Assembly: GCA_021186555.1 (NCBI GenBank)
Contig: JAJKFL010000007.1
Coordinates: forward strand, 4,845,249 to 4,909,248
DNA: 64,000 nucleotides
Source of the DNA: Reticulitermes speratus
Taxonomy: Eukaryota > Arthropoda > Insecta > Blattodea > Rhinotermitidae
Reading direction: 5' to 3'
The notes beneath the pieces were generated by a model. The model made no database searches and was not told the origin of the DNA. It saw only the letters and a list, made by a program, of their open reading frames with translations. How positions within the stretch are numbered: position 1 is the first letter of the stretch; each line of letters starts with the position of its first letter. Below are positions 43,830 through 54,416 of this stretch, piece by piece. The translations under genes and the position numbers were made by a program.

Positions 43830-44990
43830 CGACCTGCTTTAACATTAAGAAATATATACTTTGCACAGTTAATGCTTTTATGATTTCCGTCTGATTTTCA
43901 CAATAAATATCGCTTATTTCCCTACACAGCAATACTCTATGGTGTTTGTAATGAAGGCTTTGAGTGTATACTGTGAAGAGAAACTCGATTTTTTATATTT
44001 GTTACATGAAATTTGAGTTTGAAAGTGTAAAACTTGTTCATCACACTTTTCTCCATTATACGATAATCCAAATACGAGTACATTACCGCATTTGGGATTT
44101 AAATTTGAACTCCGGACCACCAAAATATGATTGAATAGTAGTGTCGACTCGACGGCGGCGCTTAAAAATAAGTAATTAAGTGTGAAATTGGTAAAGAGAA
44201 GAATGTAGTGTTCCTCAGTAAGTTATTTAATTTTTTGGACTCGTCTTAGTTTCTGTGAATCTTCTCAGCCACCACTTGCTAGCAACTCAGGATCAGAGCA
44301 TAAGTATTTCAGAAACTGCAAATTCGTGTAGGATATCACACACACTTCTTTCTCTTTAAAAAAATAAAATTATTAGTGCTGATTATTTTTTTATAATCCT
44401 GAGGTTGCCTAATTTCCTTACGGATAAACACCTTTGATATTATCACAAAAATACAGGTCTAATTAGTCTTAAGCCAAAATCCTGTTTCATTAGAATTGCT
44501 TTCCCTTTTGAAGCCAGTGCTGTGGGTAACATTTCATTTTGTGCAGTCTCTAAGTAACCTCAATAAAGACGTTCTAATTTATGCAAAAGCGATATTATTA
44601 ATAAAACATTTAAGACAAATCTGTGTAACTTGTAACTGCGTAGCAACTTCAACGACATCTGTTATTACAACAGAGATAAAAATTAAGCCTTTTTTGTCCT
44701 AAATAGCTTTCTATAGACGTAGCTGAATCTCAGGAGATCAGAGTAAGTTTAATATAATCGATATATTTTTCCTTCAATTAAAAGTGACGTTTACTGAACA
44801 GGCTTACAGGCAAGACATGTTTATGCTACACAGCCAACTATCCTTTTTATATTTGACAATGGTTATCGTACTGCTCTAATATACAGCCCCAGCCTTCGTA
44901 GAAAATGAAACGTGGTTTTGGCTTTCATTGTGTAGGGTTGGTGTTCCTGTCATTTTCATTCCAGCACATGTGCAACACTAATATAGAAAT
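43025..44990. other. Unassigned AT-rich DNA
   Basis: A TA microsatellite lies at 43796-43822. There are long A/T runs but no gene, RNA or repeat family that I can name. Confidence 0.5.
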
Positions 44991-45000
44991 CTCTATATTG

Positions 45001-45140
45001 GCTGAGTTTTGCCCCAGGTTTCGAGACAGAATAGTGGTCTCATCTTCATGGGTCTGAACACCCAAGAATAATGAACTGGACTTCTCGATCCTTCGATATC
45101 AGACCACTAGGTTGTCTCGAAACTTCGGTTCCCAAGCATC
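45001..45140. mobile_element. Inverted-repeat element with hammerhead remnants
   Basis: On the minus strand 45011-45052 reads ATGAAGATGAGACCACTATTC...GTCTCGAAACC: CUGA has become AUGA and stem II is GAGAC/GTCTC. The right arm repeats GACCACTAGGTTGTCTCGAAAC at 45101-45123. The 129-codon frame that starts at 45071 crosses this arm and is not a gene. Confidence 0.5.
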
Positions 45141-45506
45141 ACGTGATGGGGCGCTACATCCCAGAAGTGCGTAGACCCCCAATTACACCGCTGCGAAAGC
45201 CTAAAAACTCACACAAGTGTTTAATAATTTCTCCTGGAATTGTCGAACATGACGCCTATGGGCTGAAAGTTGCTACAATGTGGCATGGATATTGTGCTGA
45301 AATCATGCCAGTTCTCCTCTGCTCTGCGGTTCCATCCGTGCCGCACAGATGTCGCCTCAGCCGTGCTGTTCGCGGTAAGAGGTGTACAACGGCCGATACA
45401 CGTTCACATAACGCTGCTCTTGTGATTCTTCAGGGGACGCGTCTATCGACTTCAGACTGAAACAGCAAGTGATATATCGTGAGAACTCCTTCATAATTTC
45501 GAAACG
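45141..45506. other. Unassigned DNA
   Basis: Covered by an open frame (45071-45460, plus) without recognisable motifs. I do not support it as coding. Confidence 0.35.
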
Positions 45507-45798
45507 ATAATGTGAAGATTTTTTTTACCTATGGCTCGACAGCCCTATATGGGCCTTGGCCTCCTCGTTTCGTCGAGGCTTCACGATCACACACATTTGA
45601 GACACACCACAGTCGGTAGGACTCCTCTGGACGAGTGATCAGCTCGTCGCAGAGATCTCTACCTGACAACACACAACACTCACAAGAGACAGACATCCAT
45701 GCCCCCGGTGGGATTCGAACCCACGATCCTAGTAAGCGAGCGGCCGAAGACTCACGCCTTAGACCGCACGGCCAGTGGGATCGGCATAATGTGAAGAT
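45507..45798 (-). mobile_element. SINE family A with 13-bp target duplication
   Basis: A full-length copy (about 45531-45785) lies between perfect repeats ATAATGTGAAGAT (45507-45519 and 45786-45798), with a T-run (3' tail, minus strand) after the first. Confidence 0.95.
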
Positions 45799-45799
45799 A

Positions 45800-46165
45800 C
45801 AATTGTAATTATCGAATTGTTAATATTTGGATCGAATGAGCGACAGAGGGTCAGTTGGAGAGTAGCCATAGTGTCGTTTGTAATTAAATAAATGGATCCG
45901 TAAAAATATATGAATTTTCCGCACTAAAATCTCTTTGCCTTGTACTGTTTACTGCTGAAGACAATGGGGGTGAGATGAGAGAATCATTGAAAATTTTGTG
46001 AACTTAATTACGTGTTAAGTGTTCAGGTTTCCACAGCGGTGACCCTATAATGGCAGCACTATATTTCACCGAAGCGTTGTTGTGCCTTCTTGTGGTGTAT
46101 TGTGGACGAAACGTTTGTAAAATTCCGTCGCTTGTTTCAGAATTTATCTTGGGGTCTGGAAAGTC
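45800..46165. other. Unassigned DNA
   Basis: I recognise no feature. Confidence 0.4.
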
Positions 46166-46460
46166 TCGCAGCTGGGATAGCGTGATGGGTACCGTGACCA
46201 GGCTAGCGTGATGGGTACTGTGACCAGGCTAGCGTGATGGGTACCGTGACCAGGCTAGCGTGATGGGTACCGTGACCAGGCTAGCGTGATGGGTACTGTG
46301 ACCAGCTAGCGTGATGGGTACCTGACCGGCTAGCGTGATGGGTACTGTGACCAGGCTAGCGTGATGGGTACCGTGACCAGGCTAGCGTGATAGGTACCGT
46401 GACCAGGCTAGCGTGATGGGTACTGTGACCAGGCTAGCGTGATGGTTACCGTGACCAGGT
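46166..46460. repeat. 26-bp tandem array, about 11 copies
   Basis: The unit is GCTAGCGTGATGGGTACCG + TGACCAG. ACC/ACT variants alternate. Several copies have single-base losses (near 46305 and 46320). Confidence 0.95.
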
Positions 46461-46639
46461 TAGGAGCAGCACGTCCGAGGAATAATGATTAGGTTGCCGG
46501 CACCCACCCTCTTATTTGGTGTGTAGCAGAAAGTCATTTTGTGGGATTTAGAGGCCGGGGCGTGAAGCTGGCCCCACACCTCAATTTACAGCAGAGGTTA
46601 AGAATGCGCAGACATATACCTTCGCTCTCCCCATATGCC

Positions 46640-46760
46640 TTTATGGGGTAAAGGCGGCCGGTGCCTAGGGCTGACAACCTTGCCACTGTCGTGTGCGGAT
46701 TTTCTAAAAATTGTGGGAGCCTCAACCTCCTGGAGCCCTAAGGGCCTGTCCAGGACTGTA
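46640..46760 (+). mobile_element. SINE family C tail fragment
   Basis: GGGGTAAAGGCGGCCGGTGCC...GGGAGCCTCAACCTCCTGG...GGCCTGTCCAGG, 5' truncated and diverged. Confidence 0.75.
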
Positions 46761-47055
46761 CACGTGGCACTAGTATCGCTCCAACCTTAAAACTCTGAGC
46801 ATCCGCCATGTTGTTATCACAGATTGTAGGAAATTAAACAAGATGACGTTAGAAGGCCTCCAGTGGCATAATGCTGATACCAAATGTCGTGAAAATTATT
46901 CATCAGATACAAAAGTTATGCTGATTTCACAAATCTGCAACTTTTCCCCTTTCGAGGAAGGAAAGTAAGTTAATAGCATGTGCCACATCTGCAAACCTTT
47001 ATGGTGGAATATAGGATACGTAAATTAGGCGCAATTAGTGGCAGTCATGTGTAAC

Positions 47056-47231
47056 AAGTGGCACGTCAGGGCTGCCCACACGTCATGCACTCTGTGCGCA
47101 TTGACCACATGACACGTGGCATGTCAGGGCTGTCCAACGTCATGCACTCTGTGCGCATTGACCACCTGACACGTGGCACGTCAGGGCTGTCCAACGTCAT
47201 GCACTCTGTGCGCATTGACCACCTGACACGC
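47056..47231. repeat. 57-bp tandem repeat, three copies
   Basis: The unit contains GTCAGGGCTGTCCAACGTC and ATGCACTCTGTGCGCATTG. The length is a multiple of three, so a small open frame persists, but nothing supports coding. Confidence 0.9.
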
Positions 47232-47617
47232 CGTTCCGTTCAGTTATCTCTTTCCTGTCTTCCTGAACATTGAAGGACAGTGAATCACGAACGTGGTGCC
47301 ATCTGTAAAAATAATGCGTTTCTCTGTGTTATGATTCCGTTTTCTTCACTCCTTACAACGTCAGAAAATATTCAATTGGGAATTCAAAAGTTTAAAATTT
47401 TATTCTGAAAGTTACAAATATTATAATCACACAGGAAATAAGCCCGATAAGAGCAGAAATTCAGAAATAGCGGCAGCACTAACCAACTTCAATTATTCTG
47501 TTTCCTTTATATTGTCCGTGACGCACTTTATAACAATGTCTGTGTTTTACTGAGACATTTAAGAAATGTTTTTTTTTAAGGTTGTTCACAGCGTGCATTG
47601 TTTCGATGTCTTATAGT
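47232..47617. other. Unassigned DNA
   Basis: I recognise no feature. Confidence 0.4.
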
Positions 47618-47880
47618 CAGTTTACTAAACCGAATAAATGCACACAACTGTTCACATATAAATGTTACATATATCGCTTAGACATGTTTCGGCGTTAAAA
47701 ACACCATCTTCAGGGAGCACGTGATATCAAGTTTAAAACCACTTGTCAGTAAACAAGCCACTTTTTGTGGTTCCACATTCCGTAGGCTGCAGCCTACGGA
47801 ATGTGGAACCATGTCGGAGCGATATATGTAATATTTAAATGTGAATATTTGTGTGCATTTAGTTGGTTTAAAAAACTGAA
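47618..47880. mobile_element. Palindromic hammerhead-bearing element
   Basis: Outer arms (AAACCGAATAAATGCACACAA...ATATATCGCT and its inverse) close on a perfect 42-bp palindrome at 47769-47810. The left arm holds a hammerhead-like motif. In the right arm the equivalent segment has been replaced by the palindrome. Confidence 0.75.
47677..47717 (-). ncRNA. Hammerhead ribozyme-like motif (GUC site)
   Basis: On the minus strand: CTGAAGA, T, GGTGT-TTTTA-ACGCC (five pairs, one G-U), GAAAC, ATGTC. The cleavage triplet would be GUC, the preferred one. Stem I is incomplete (GCU/AGC with two mismatches at the junction). Confidence 0.55.
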
Positions 47881-48560
47881 TGTATGTGTAATTTAAGAAA
47901 AGTGTTCAGAAAAGCGTGTTTAGTGACTCTGAAGGAAAAAGGAGAGAACACTTCCATTATGTGTTAGTGGTTACGTATTTGTATCTCAAGTGTTTACTGC
48001 TAAAACGTGGGAAGAAAAAACAATTTCATGCTCCTTTAAATACTGTTAAGAAACTTTTTCAGCACAAGATCCAGGCCATTAAAACAAAAACATTATATGC
48101 GTTATTTTTCTTGCAGGTGTCCTCTATCAGAAACACCCACTGCCAAAGACTATGCAGAATTTGATCGGTAACTGTCGAGAGCATTTGCATCAGAGGTATG
48201 TATAAACTTTAACTTTGTAATGTCCATTGCCTACTGTGTTTAGTACCACCTGTCGTAAATTAAAACACTCTGCATTTTCCCGCGCATTCTTATTTCTTTC
48301 GTATGATTCTCAAAATGGACAGAGATTATTTCTTTGTGCGCAATTAACGGAAAAGTATTTATAATGGAGAAGGCGTGTGTTTGCTGTGAGGTGTGATATT
48401 AATTTTAGGGTGTTTGTAGCGTGTGGAGCGCCTGTTGAAGCTGTTTCGTCCGCCCTCTCCGATTGTCTGCACATGAAGCAAATAGACACTCGCTGGAAGG
48501 ATTGTATTTAAATGCGATATTGGGAGCTTAATTAACATTTGTCGACTGATTTTATTTTTG
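47881..48560. other. Unassigned DNA
   Basis: The frame 47916-48164 (plus) is AT-rich with no motif. It is not supported. Confidence 0.4.
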
Positions 48561-48562
48561 GT

Positions 48563-49331
48563 TGAAATATGACAGAACTAAGGGGCACTGTACAGAAAGA
48601 TCACACGTGTTGAAATATGACAGAACTAAGGGGCACTGTACAGAAAGATCACACGTGTTTAAATATGACAGAACTAAGGGGCACTGTACAGAAAGATCAC
48701 ACGTGTTGAAATATGACAGAACTAAGGGACACTGTACAGAAAGATCACACGTGTTTAAATATGACAGAACTAAGGGGCACTGTACAGAAAGATCACACGT
48801 GTTGAAATATGACAGAACTAAGGGGCACTGTACAGAAAGATCACACGTGTTGAAATATGACAGAACTAAGGGGCACTGTACAGAAAGATCACACGTGTTG
48901 AAATATGGCAGAACTAAGGGGCATTGTACAGAAAGATCACACGTGTTTAAATATGACAGAACTAAGGGGCACTGTACAGAAAGATCACACGTGTTGAAAT
49001 ATGACAGAACTAAGGGGCACTGTACAGAAAGATCACACGTGTTGAAATATGACAGAACTAAGGAGCACTGTACAGAAAGATCACACGTGTTGAAATATGG
49101 CAGAACTAAGGGGCACTGTACAGAAAGATCACACGTGTTGAAATATGACAGAACTAAGGAGCACTGTACAGAAAGATCACACGTGTTGAAATATGGCAGA
49201 ACTAAGGGGCACTGTACAGAAAGATCACACGTGTTGAAATATGGCAGAACTAAGGGGCACTGTACAGAAAGATCACACGTGTTGAAATATGACAGAACTA
49301 AGGGGCACTATACAGAAAGATCACACGTGTT
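48563..49331. repeat. 48-bp minisatellite, 16 copies, one frame open
   Basis: The unit is AAATATGACAGAACTAAGG + GGCACTGTACAGAAAGATCACACGTGTTG. Because 48 is divisible by three, a single frame stays open and gives a 280-codon frame (48562-49404) of 16-residue repeats (YDRTKGHCTERSHVLK). Most substitutions between copies change the residue (D/G, G/E, L/F, C/Y) and the other frames carry stops. There is no promoter, splice or homology evidence, so I treat it as non-coding. Confidence 0.85.
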
Positions 49332-49335
49332 GATA

Positions 49336-49790
49336 CGCGCATCTCGTTATTTGCTGGCGCGTAACTTGCTAGATGTTTACCGAAGAGACATTGAATTAAA
49401 ATGAGACACACATTTTATGTTTTCCTTAAATCCTGCGGTTTTTTGAGGCAATTAAAGAAAGCTAATGTATGTGGCAGAACTGTGACGCTCTGCTTACATT
49501 TATTACAGGAAGAGCCCATTAATTTTGGGAAAGTGTAGTATGCTGAGTTTACAACCATTTATCTTCCTCTCATACCTTGCAATCTAACTATTAAAGAATA
49601 CATAAATATATAAAATTACTTGTTTTTTGTGGCTAGGAAAGTTTCTCTTTAAACGTAAGGGGAAGGAAAGTAAGAACAGATTTCATGGTGCTGTTGATAA
49701 TGTGGAGAGCATAAGCATCTAACAGAGGAATTAACATAACAGAGAAAACTACTTAATTAATAGAATAGTGGTTATTAATATTCGCAAAAT
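49336..49790. other. Unassigned AT-rich DNA
   Basis: I recognise no feature. Confidence 0.4.
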
Positions 49791-49794
49791 ATTA

Positions 49795-50007
49795 TAGTGG
49801 TACAATGAAAGAGAATGAGGTGAGCTGACATGTAGTGGGGGGTTCACAAATATAAATATACCTCTGCACGAAATTTTATTCTGGAAATTTTATGTAAAGA
49901 GGCCACCTGGGGATATACAATTTTTGGAGAATGACGATGTGAAATGGATTCATCTGGCTCAGGATAGTTTACGAGGGAGGAATCTTGTGAATACAGCCAC
50001 GAACTAA
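49795..50007 (+). pseudogene. Non-LTR retrotransposon 3' tail
   Basis: AGGTGAGCTGACATGTAGTGG and GATTCATCTGGCTCAGGATAG...GAATCTTGTGAATACAGCC follow the RWAxHVAR...WIHLAQDSxRxxNLVNTA pattern. Interrupted frame. The palindromic element at 50008 abuts it. Confidence 0.55.
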
Positions 50008-50090
50008 TCCGCAACACTCACACCAACAAACTGCACAATATTGTTCCTTACATGTTCGTATTACAATATCACATAGAATATTCATACACG

Positions 50091-50131
50091 TTTCGATCCC
50101 CAAGGGATCATCATCGGGGAACCAACCAAAG
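50091..50131 (-). ncRNA. Hammerhead-like motif with CCGAUGA core, left arm
   Basis: On the minus strand: CCGATGA instead of CTGATGA, T, GATCCC-TTG-GGGATC, GAAAC, GTGTA. The invariant core U4 is C. Confidence 0.5.
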
Positions 50132-50310
50132 CAATACTGCATAACACTAAATTAGCAACTGGAGACAAATAGTTCAAAGCTGACAGTTCTTTGTAGTATA
50201 AAGTTTATACTACAAGGAATTGTCTACATTGTAGCTATTTTACTCTTCTACATCAGTATACTGCTTACAAAATTTGCTAATTTAGTTTTATACAGTATTG
50301 CTTTGGTTGG

Positions 50311-50352
50311 TTCCCCGATGATGATCCGTTGGGGATCGAAACGTGTATGAAT
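50311..50352 (+). ncRNA. Hammerhead-like motif with CCGAUGA core, right arm
   Basis: The same U4-to-C change as the left arm: CCGATGA, T, GATCC-GTTGG-GGATC, GAAAC, GTGTA. Confidence 0.5.
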
Positions 50353-50426
50353 GTTCTATGTGATATTGTATTATGAACATGTAAGGAACAATACTGTGCA
50401 GTTTGTTGGTCTGAGTGTTGCGGATG

Positions 50427-50550
50427 GTATCGACAGTGCACGGAATGGACAATATACAGCCATAAACCTTCTGGTTCCATAAACGCTGGGGAACTTCTTA
50501 ACCAGCTGAGCAACTATTGCCTTCTCAAGTATGGCTCTGCTCCATGCAGT
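50427..50550 (-). mobile_element. LEKxxxxQLVKKFPxxYGTRRF-type repeat fragment
   Basis: The minus frame reads AWSRAILEKAIVAQLVKKF then PSVYGTRRFMAVYC, the best preserved peptide of the family also seen at 12.3 and 55.8 kb. Not a host gene. Confidence 0.65.
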
Positions 50551-50880
50551 CAAGCACTCACTGCCTTGATAAAGCAGAGGGAATGAAGCAAACCTGTACG
50601 TCGGCCAGGCACAACTGCGGTACGGTGCTTAGCGAAGCTCAGCAGCTGCTTCTGTTCGCACACCTCGTTTCTCTGGGCCTAATCGACGTAACCGTCAGCG
50701 CATGTAGACAGACTACACACCATACACCCGTGTCGAAGAAGTTGCCTACAACCTCTGTCGCTGCACCGGCAAGATTTACAAGGTTAGAGGCACAGAGAGG
50801 AAGCGACGAGACAGAGGTTTTTTGCAGTAAGCTTTAGAGGCCGTACAATTTTTCGGACAGCTCGTCATCCGATTTTCACT
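50551..50880. other. Unassigned DNA
   Basis: A 106-codon plus frame (50517-50837) has no motif and partly overlaps the repeat. It is not supported. Confidence 0.35.
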
Positions 50881-50884
50881 GTGG

Positions 50885-51003
50885 AATTCCACGTTCAATC
50901 CCAGAGCAGTCCGAATGCGTATTTTGCGTGTAAAGTGACGACGGGACGGGGTTTTCTCGAAGTACTTCCTATTTTCTCCCGTCAGTAGCATATCACCAGC
51001 TAC
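50885..51003 (+). mobile_element. SINE B-related fragment, diverged
   Basis: GTTCAATCCCAGAGCAGTCC, GGGACGGGGTTTTCTCGAAG and TTTTCTCCCGTCAG follow the order of the SINE B body with many changes. Confidence 0.45.
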
Positions 51004-51380
51004 TGCAAGCTTGAGGTGATTTCAGCTGTGTTTTATTCAGCATCATTTGGTTTATCACGTTAGCGTTTTGTAAAATGTCCTCTTAGGGTCCTTTTATCTA
51101 TTAGTAACATTTAATATTGTTTACTTATATGTCAAAACATATATAGATCTTATTCGTTAATAAAACCATCTCCGTTACAATTTCTGTTGTAGTAATTTAT
51201 TTCCTTCAGTTAAAATATGTCTTTTTCCACAAATAATTTGTTACCACATTTAAATCTTTACTAAGATTCCCCGTCTGTAATCATTGGTTTTTTGCTATTG
51301 TTGTACTCATCAGTTTATATTACGCTGGTGTAGCTGCTTATTTTACATAGTTTTAATAAGTTAATTTTATATGAAACTGA
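51004..51380. other. Unassigned AT-rich DNA
   Basis: I recognise no feature. Confidence 0.4.
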
Positions 51381-51548
51381 AGGATAGAAATGATGGGAAG
51401 ACGAGGGAGAAGAAGTAAGCATCTACCGGATGACCTTAAGGAAAAGAGAAGATACTGGAAATTGAAAGAGGAAGCACTAGATCGCACTCTGTGGAGAACT
51501 TGCTTTGGAAGAGACTAAGGACCTGTCGTAAGACAGACTACTGAATGA
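51381..51548 (+). pseudogene. Non-LTR retrotransposon C-terminal tail
   Basis: Reads RIEMMGRRGRRSKHLPDDLKE, then KRRYWKLKEEALDRTLWR, then FGRD, a TAA, then GPVVRQTTE and TGA. The TAA replaces the Tyr codon seen in the copy at 9169, so the copy is dead. Confidence 0.7.
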
Positions 51549-52588
51549 GTGAATGTGAAACTGAATTCCAAGTTCGTCATGAATCAATATTTATGGTAGT
51601 CACTCTGTCTGTTCTGCATTAAGACCAATCACAGTTATGGGAATATCACGTATTAATGAGCCGTACCAGGGGTTTTAATGGGTACTTCATGATAAATGTA
51701 GTAACCTGTGAACCTACATTCCTCCCTTGAATTTAAAGGGAAAATACGCACATCCATTGGACCAGCACGTGTGTATGCTCTGTCCCACGCTTTCTAAACC
51801 AACTAACTGTTTCAGAAGATGTGTATGAGCGTTGTCATTGATAGCTATCCCAAACTCGTTTTGTTATTTCCTACAATTACGAAGGTCGTGCGAACTTACG
51901 AAGTAAGAGCAACACTTAATGCAGATTTATGAAAATAGTGTGAAAAATCTTCAAAAAAAGTGCAAATTTTGCTTGTCTTTTGTTTTCTGTTTTTTAGTGT
52001 GTAACAATATATTTACGTCCGCAAAAATTTTTAATTTTGCTTTCGGGGTGACAGCGATAAATTATGGACCCATAGAGGTGAGATAAAACAATATTTTAAA
52101 CTAGATAAATTATAAGCGTACCAACAAATTATATATAAGAAACATTGCTGGCAATTCAGCAATTTAAAATACAGCAAGTGTGTGAATCTTTGAGATTGTC
52201 AAATTTCATTTAATCATGATCAGTGCTTATGTAACCAGCTATATACAATACTGAAGTGACAATAGTCTGATTGTAAGAAGATATTAACAAATCCAAGAAT
52301 TACGAGATGCTGCCTCGAGTAACTTATATTTTGTGTTCACCTTTATATAAACTCAGCATGTTAATTCGCCAGCTAGGACAAGTTTTATTTTTTATTTGTA
52401 AGTTACAACATTCTAAGTGACATTAACAATACATCTGTAGCACTGGAATTCTGGAATATAGGAAAGTATATTGTATATGTAAATGTAGAGGAAAATTATC
52501 CCTGTGCACGCCATAAAGTCTATGGAGGAGTGGCAGCATAACTGCAGTTATTCTTAACCTCAGCACTAGATGGGGCAGTGTTCATCTT
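51549..52588. other. Unassigned AT-rich DNA
   Basis: I recognise no feature. Confidence 0.4.
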
Positions 52589-52589
52589 C

Positions 52590-52775
52590 ACGCTGCTATC
52601 CCTTTACTCCGGGGAATGGAGACCTGGTAACCATTGAAGAGGGGGATGTTGGGGCTCCAGAAACGGTCTAGAAGGGTAGCAGAAGAGATAAATTTCTTAC
52701 CCTCCGGAGAATAGAATCACGAATCCTCGGACTGCCAGCCCGAACCCTAATCTATATCGACTGCGCTATCCCTGC
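52590..52775 (-). mobile_element. SINE-like family D, diverged
   Basis: AGCAGAAGAGATAAATTTCTTACCC matches the family D body at 25.4 kb. The tRNA-like head (complement of CGACTGCGCTATCCC) lies to the right and the B box is degenerate. Confidence 0.4.
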
Positions 52776-52857
52776 TCCTACGCTTGATGAGTTATGTCCG
52801 GAATTTATTGCGTCTTTTTAGGAGAGATATTAGTTTCGTTGACTCATGCACCGCATT

Positions 52858-52995
52858 TAATTACTCCGCGGAGCAGAGTGCTTGTAGAAAGATGATAGTT
52901 GCTCATCTGATGAAGAAATTATCCGCCTATAAATGAAATCGCAAGACTGTTACCATATTCAAAATAACCCGCCACTGAAACCTATACTTACATAT
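52858..52995 (+). mobile_element. Diverged CTCCATGGAGCAGAG-type repeat fragment
   Basis: ACTCCGCGGAGCAGAGTGC...CATCTGATGAAGAAATTATCCGCC aligns with 12302-12430. Confidence 0.5.
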
Positions 52996-53298
52996 CCCAT
53001 TTATTTTGTTTCTCATGTCCAGTGCATGTTACATGTCCCACCTACTTGATCCTCCTCAATTTGATCGCTTTACGTAGACTAGAGTTTGGAAATTGTGAAG
53101 ATTCTCATTACAATGTAAAATTTTCTCCAACATCGCGTTACTTTATATTTCTTAGAGCCAAATATTCTTCTGGAAATATGAGATTTTGTCTCCATGGCAG
53201 TGAGGATTTACAAACCGGTAACAGTATTTGGAGACGTGACGTTGTGTGGTTTGGTACATAGGTGCAAACGTTTATGGACTCATGCTGTCTTACTCTTA

Positions 53299-53340
53299 TA
53301 CCCTGAAGATGGAGGCAGGAAGTTACTTCAAAACTTTGAT
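53299..53340 (+). other. Fossil hammerhead-like motif
   Basis: CCCTGAAGATGGAGGCAGG...CTTCAAAAC: CUGAAGA and a partial stem are kept, GAAA is CAAA. Confidence 0.35.
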
Positions 53341-53412
53341 ACCTACCGTATTAAGTGCGTGATTTGACGACACCTTCAGTTGCTGAGGTTATAATATTGA
53401 ATGTTGACGAGT

Positions 53413-53450
53413 AAATGAATGAATGAGTGAATGAATGAATGAATGAATGA
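53413..53450. repeat. (GAAT)n microsatellite
   Basis: About nine GAAT/GAGT units. Confidence 0.9.
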
Positions 53451-53454
53451 GTTT

Positions 53455-53615
53455 GGAGCTTTAGTGGAATAATAGTACCGGGAAAGCCCGAAGTACTTAG
53501 AGAAAAATCTGTCACAATACCACTTTGTCGGCCGCAAAGCCCATATGGACTGACCTGGGATAAAACCCGGGTATCCGCGGTGACAGGACGGCGACTAACC
53601 ATCTGAGGCACGTGT
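53455..53615 (-). mobile_element. SINE family B, diverged
   Basis: CCGAAGTACTTAGAGAAAAA, CATATGGACTGACCTGGG and GGCGACTAACCATCTGAGG keep the family order. B box reduced. Confidence 0.7.
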
Positions 53616-54370
53616 CTATTAAGCTGCACAGAGGCACGTGCAGAGGACAGTGCCTTGAAGTGTTCGTAACACTTTCTAATATCATAACGTAACTCAGACT
53701 CCGCTCTTCCGCATGCTTCATCAGCGATTTGATATGCAAATACAGTTTTTCGTTCTGACAGTCTGCCGGGAATGTAACGCTTTGTGTCAACCGCTCCCCT
53801 AAGTGGCTGTATTTACTTTCTTCTTTCCTACGGCAGACTGGCTTAAGAACTGCGCTGCTTCCTCGTCTCGTTATTCTGCGCCGACCGGATTTCCAACTTT
53901 CTCTCTCGACAGGTTTCCGCCTTTCATCGAGGCATCTGGAACTCCTCTCCTCTACCGCTGGCAGCAATAAAGAGAGGTTTAAACCGACAAGTGTTTGAAT
54001 ACAATGCACATTCGAGTGGTCTGAGTTGAAAACCCGGAAGACTGTAAATGGTATGATATATACATTAAACTTCGTCTTACCTCAATGACTGTTGTGCTGT
54101 TGTGTGCAGTTGTGTAAGCTGATTCAGCGTACACAACTCCACACAACAGCACGCGAAACAACACGCTAATAATTAACAACAATACAATACCAGGATTCTG
54201 TGCATCAAGTGAACAAGGCTGCTATTTTAAATTCTTGACTTTAACTTATATGATAAAATTATAAGTTTTACAGTTTTACATATTTTAAAAATTCAAATGT
54301 TTTATAACTTATTACTGAGACAAGTGTGCTCTTTGGGCCCTTTTAACATGCGATGTGAAGTGTAGTAGCT
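53616..54370. other. Mostly unassigned DNA with one hairpin
   Basis: TGCTGTTGTGTG-CAGTTGTGT and its inverse form a 57-bp hairpin at 54095-54151. The 165-codon minus frame (53512-54009) runs into SINE B and has no motif. Confidence 0.45.
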
Positions 54371-54373
54371 TGT

Positions 54374-54416
54374 TACCGCCTGAAGATGGTCTGCGGACCG
54401 AAACACGTGTAGGGGA
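54374..54416 (+). ncRNA. Hammerhead ribozyme-like motif
   Basis: CTGAAGA at 54380-54386, T, GGTC-TGCG-GACC (perfect 4-bp stem II), GAAAC, ACGT, GTA. Stem I CCGC/GGGG has one mismatch. Downstream TAATAAAAACTGTAAAGTGG and GTGTGCATTTGTTGGT resemble the arm ends at 34.8-35.2 kb, so it is a single-arm relative. Confidence 0.65.

Larger units (their letters stand above)
50008..50426. mobile_element. 420-bp palindromic element with paired hammerhead-like motifs
   Basis: The outer ends ATCCGCAACACTCA and their inverse are matched. Arms of about 150 bp are well conserved, with CAACAAACTGCACAATATTG in both. Each arm has a hammerhead-like motif. The centre (50170-50275) contains a second small inverted pair around ATACTACAA. 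Confidence 0.85.

Noticed and set aside
45071..45460. 129-codon plus-strand frame as a gene
   Set aside because: It begins inside an arm of a decayed inverted-repeat element and shows no motif or repeat of protein character.
53512..54009. 165-codon minus-strand frame as a gene
   Set aside because: Its end is SINE B sequence and the remainder is compositionally random.
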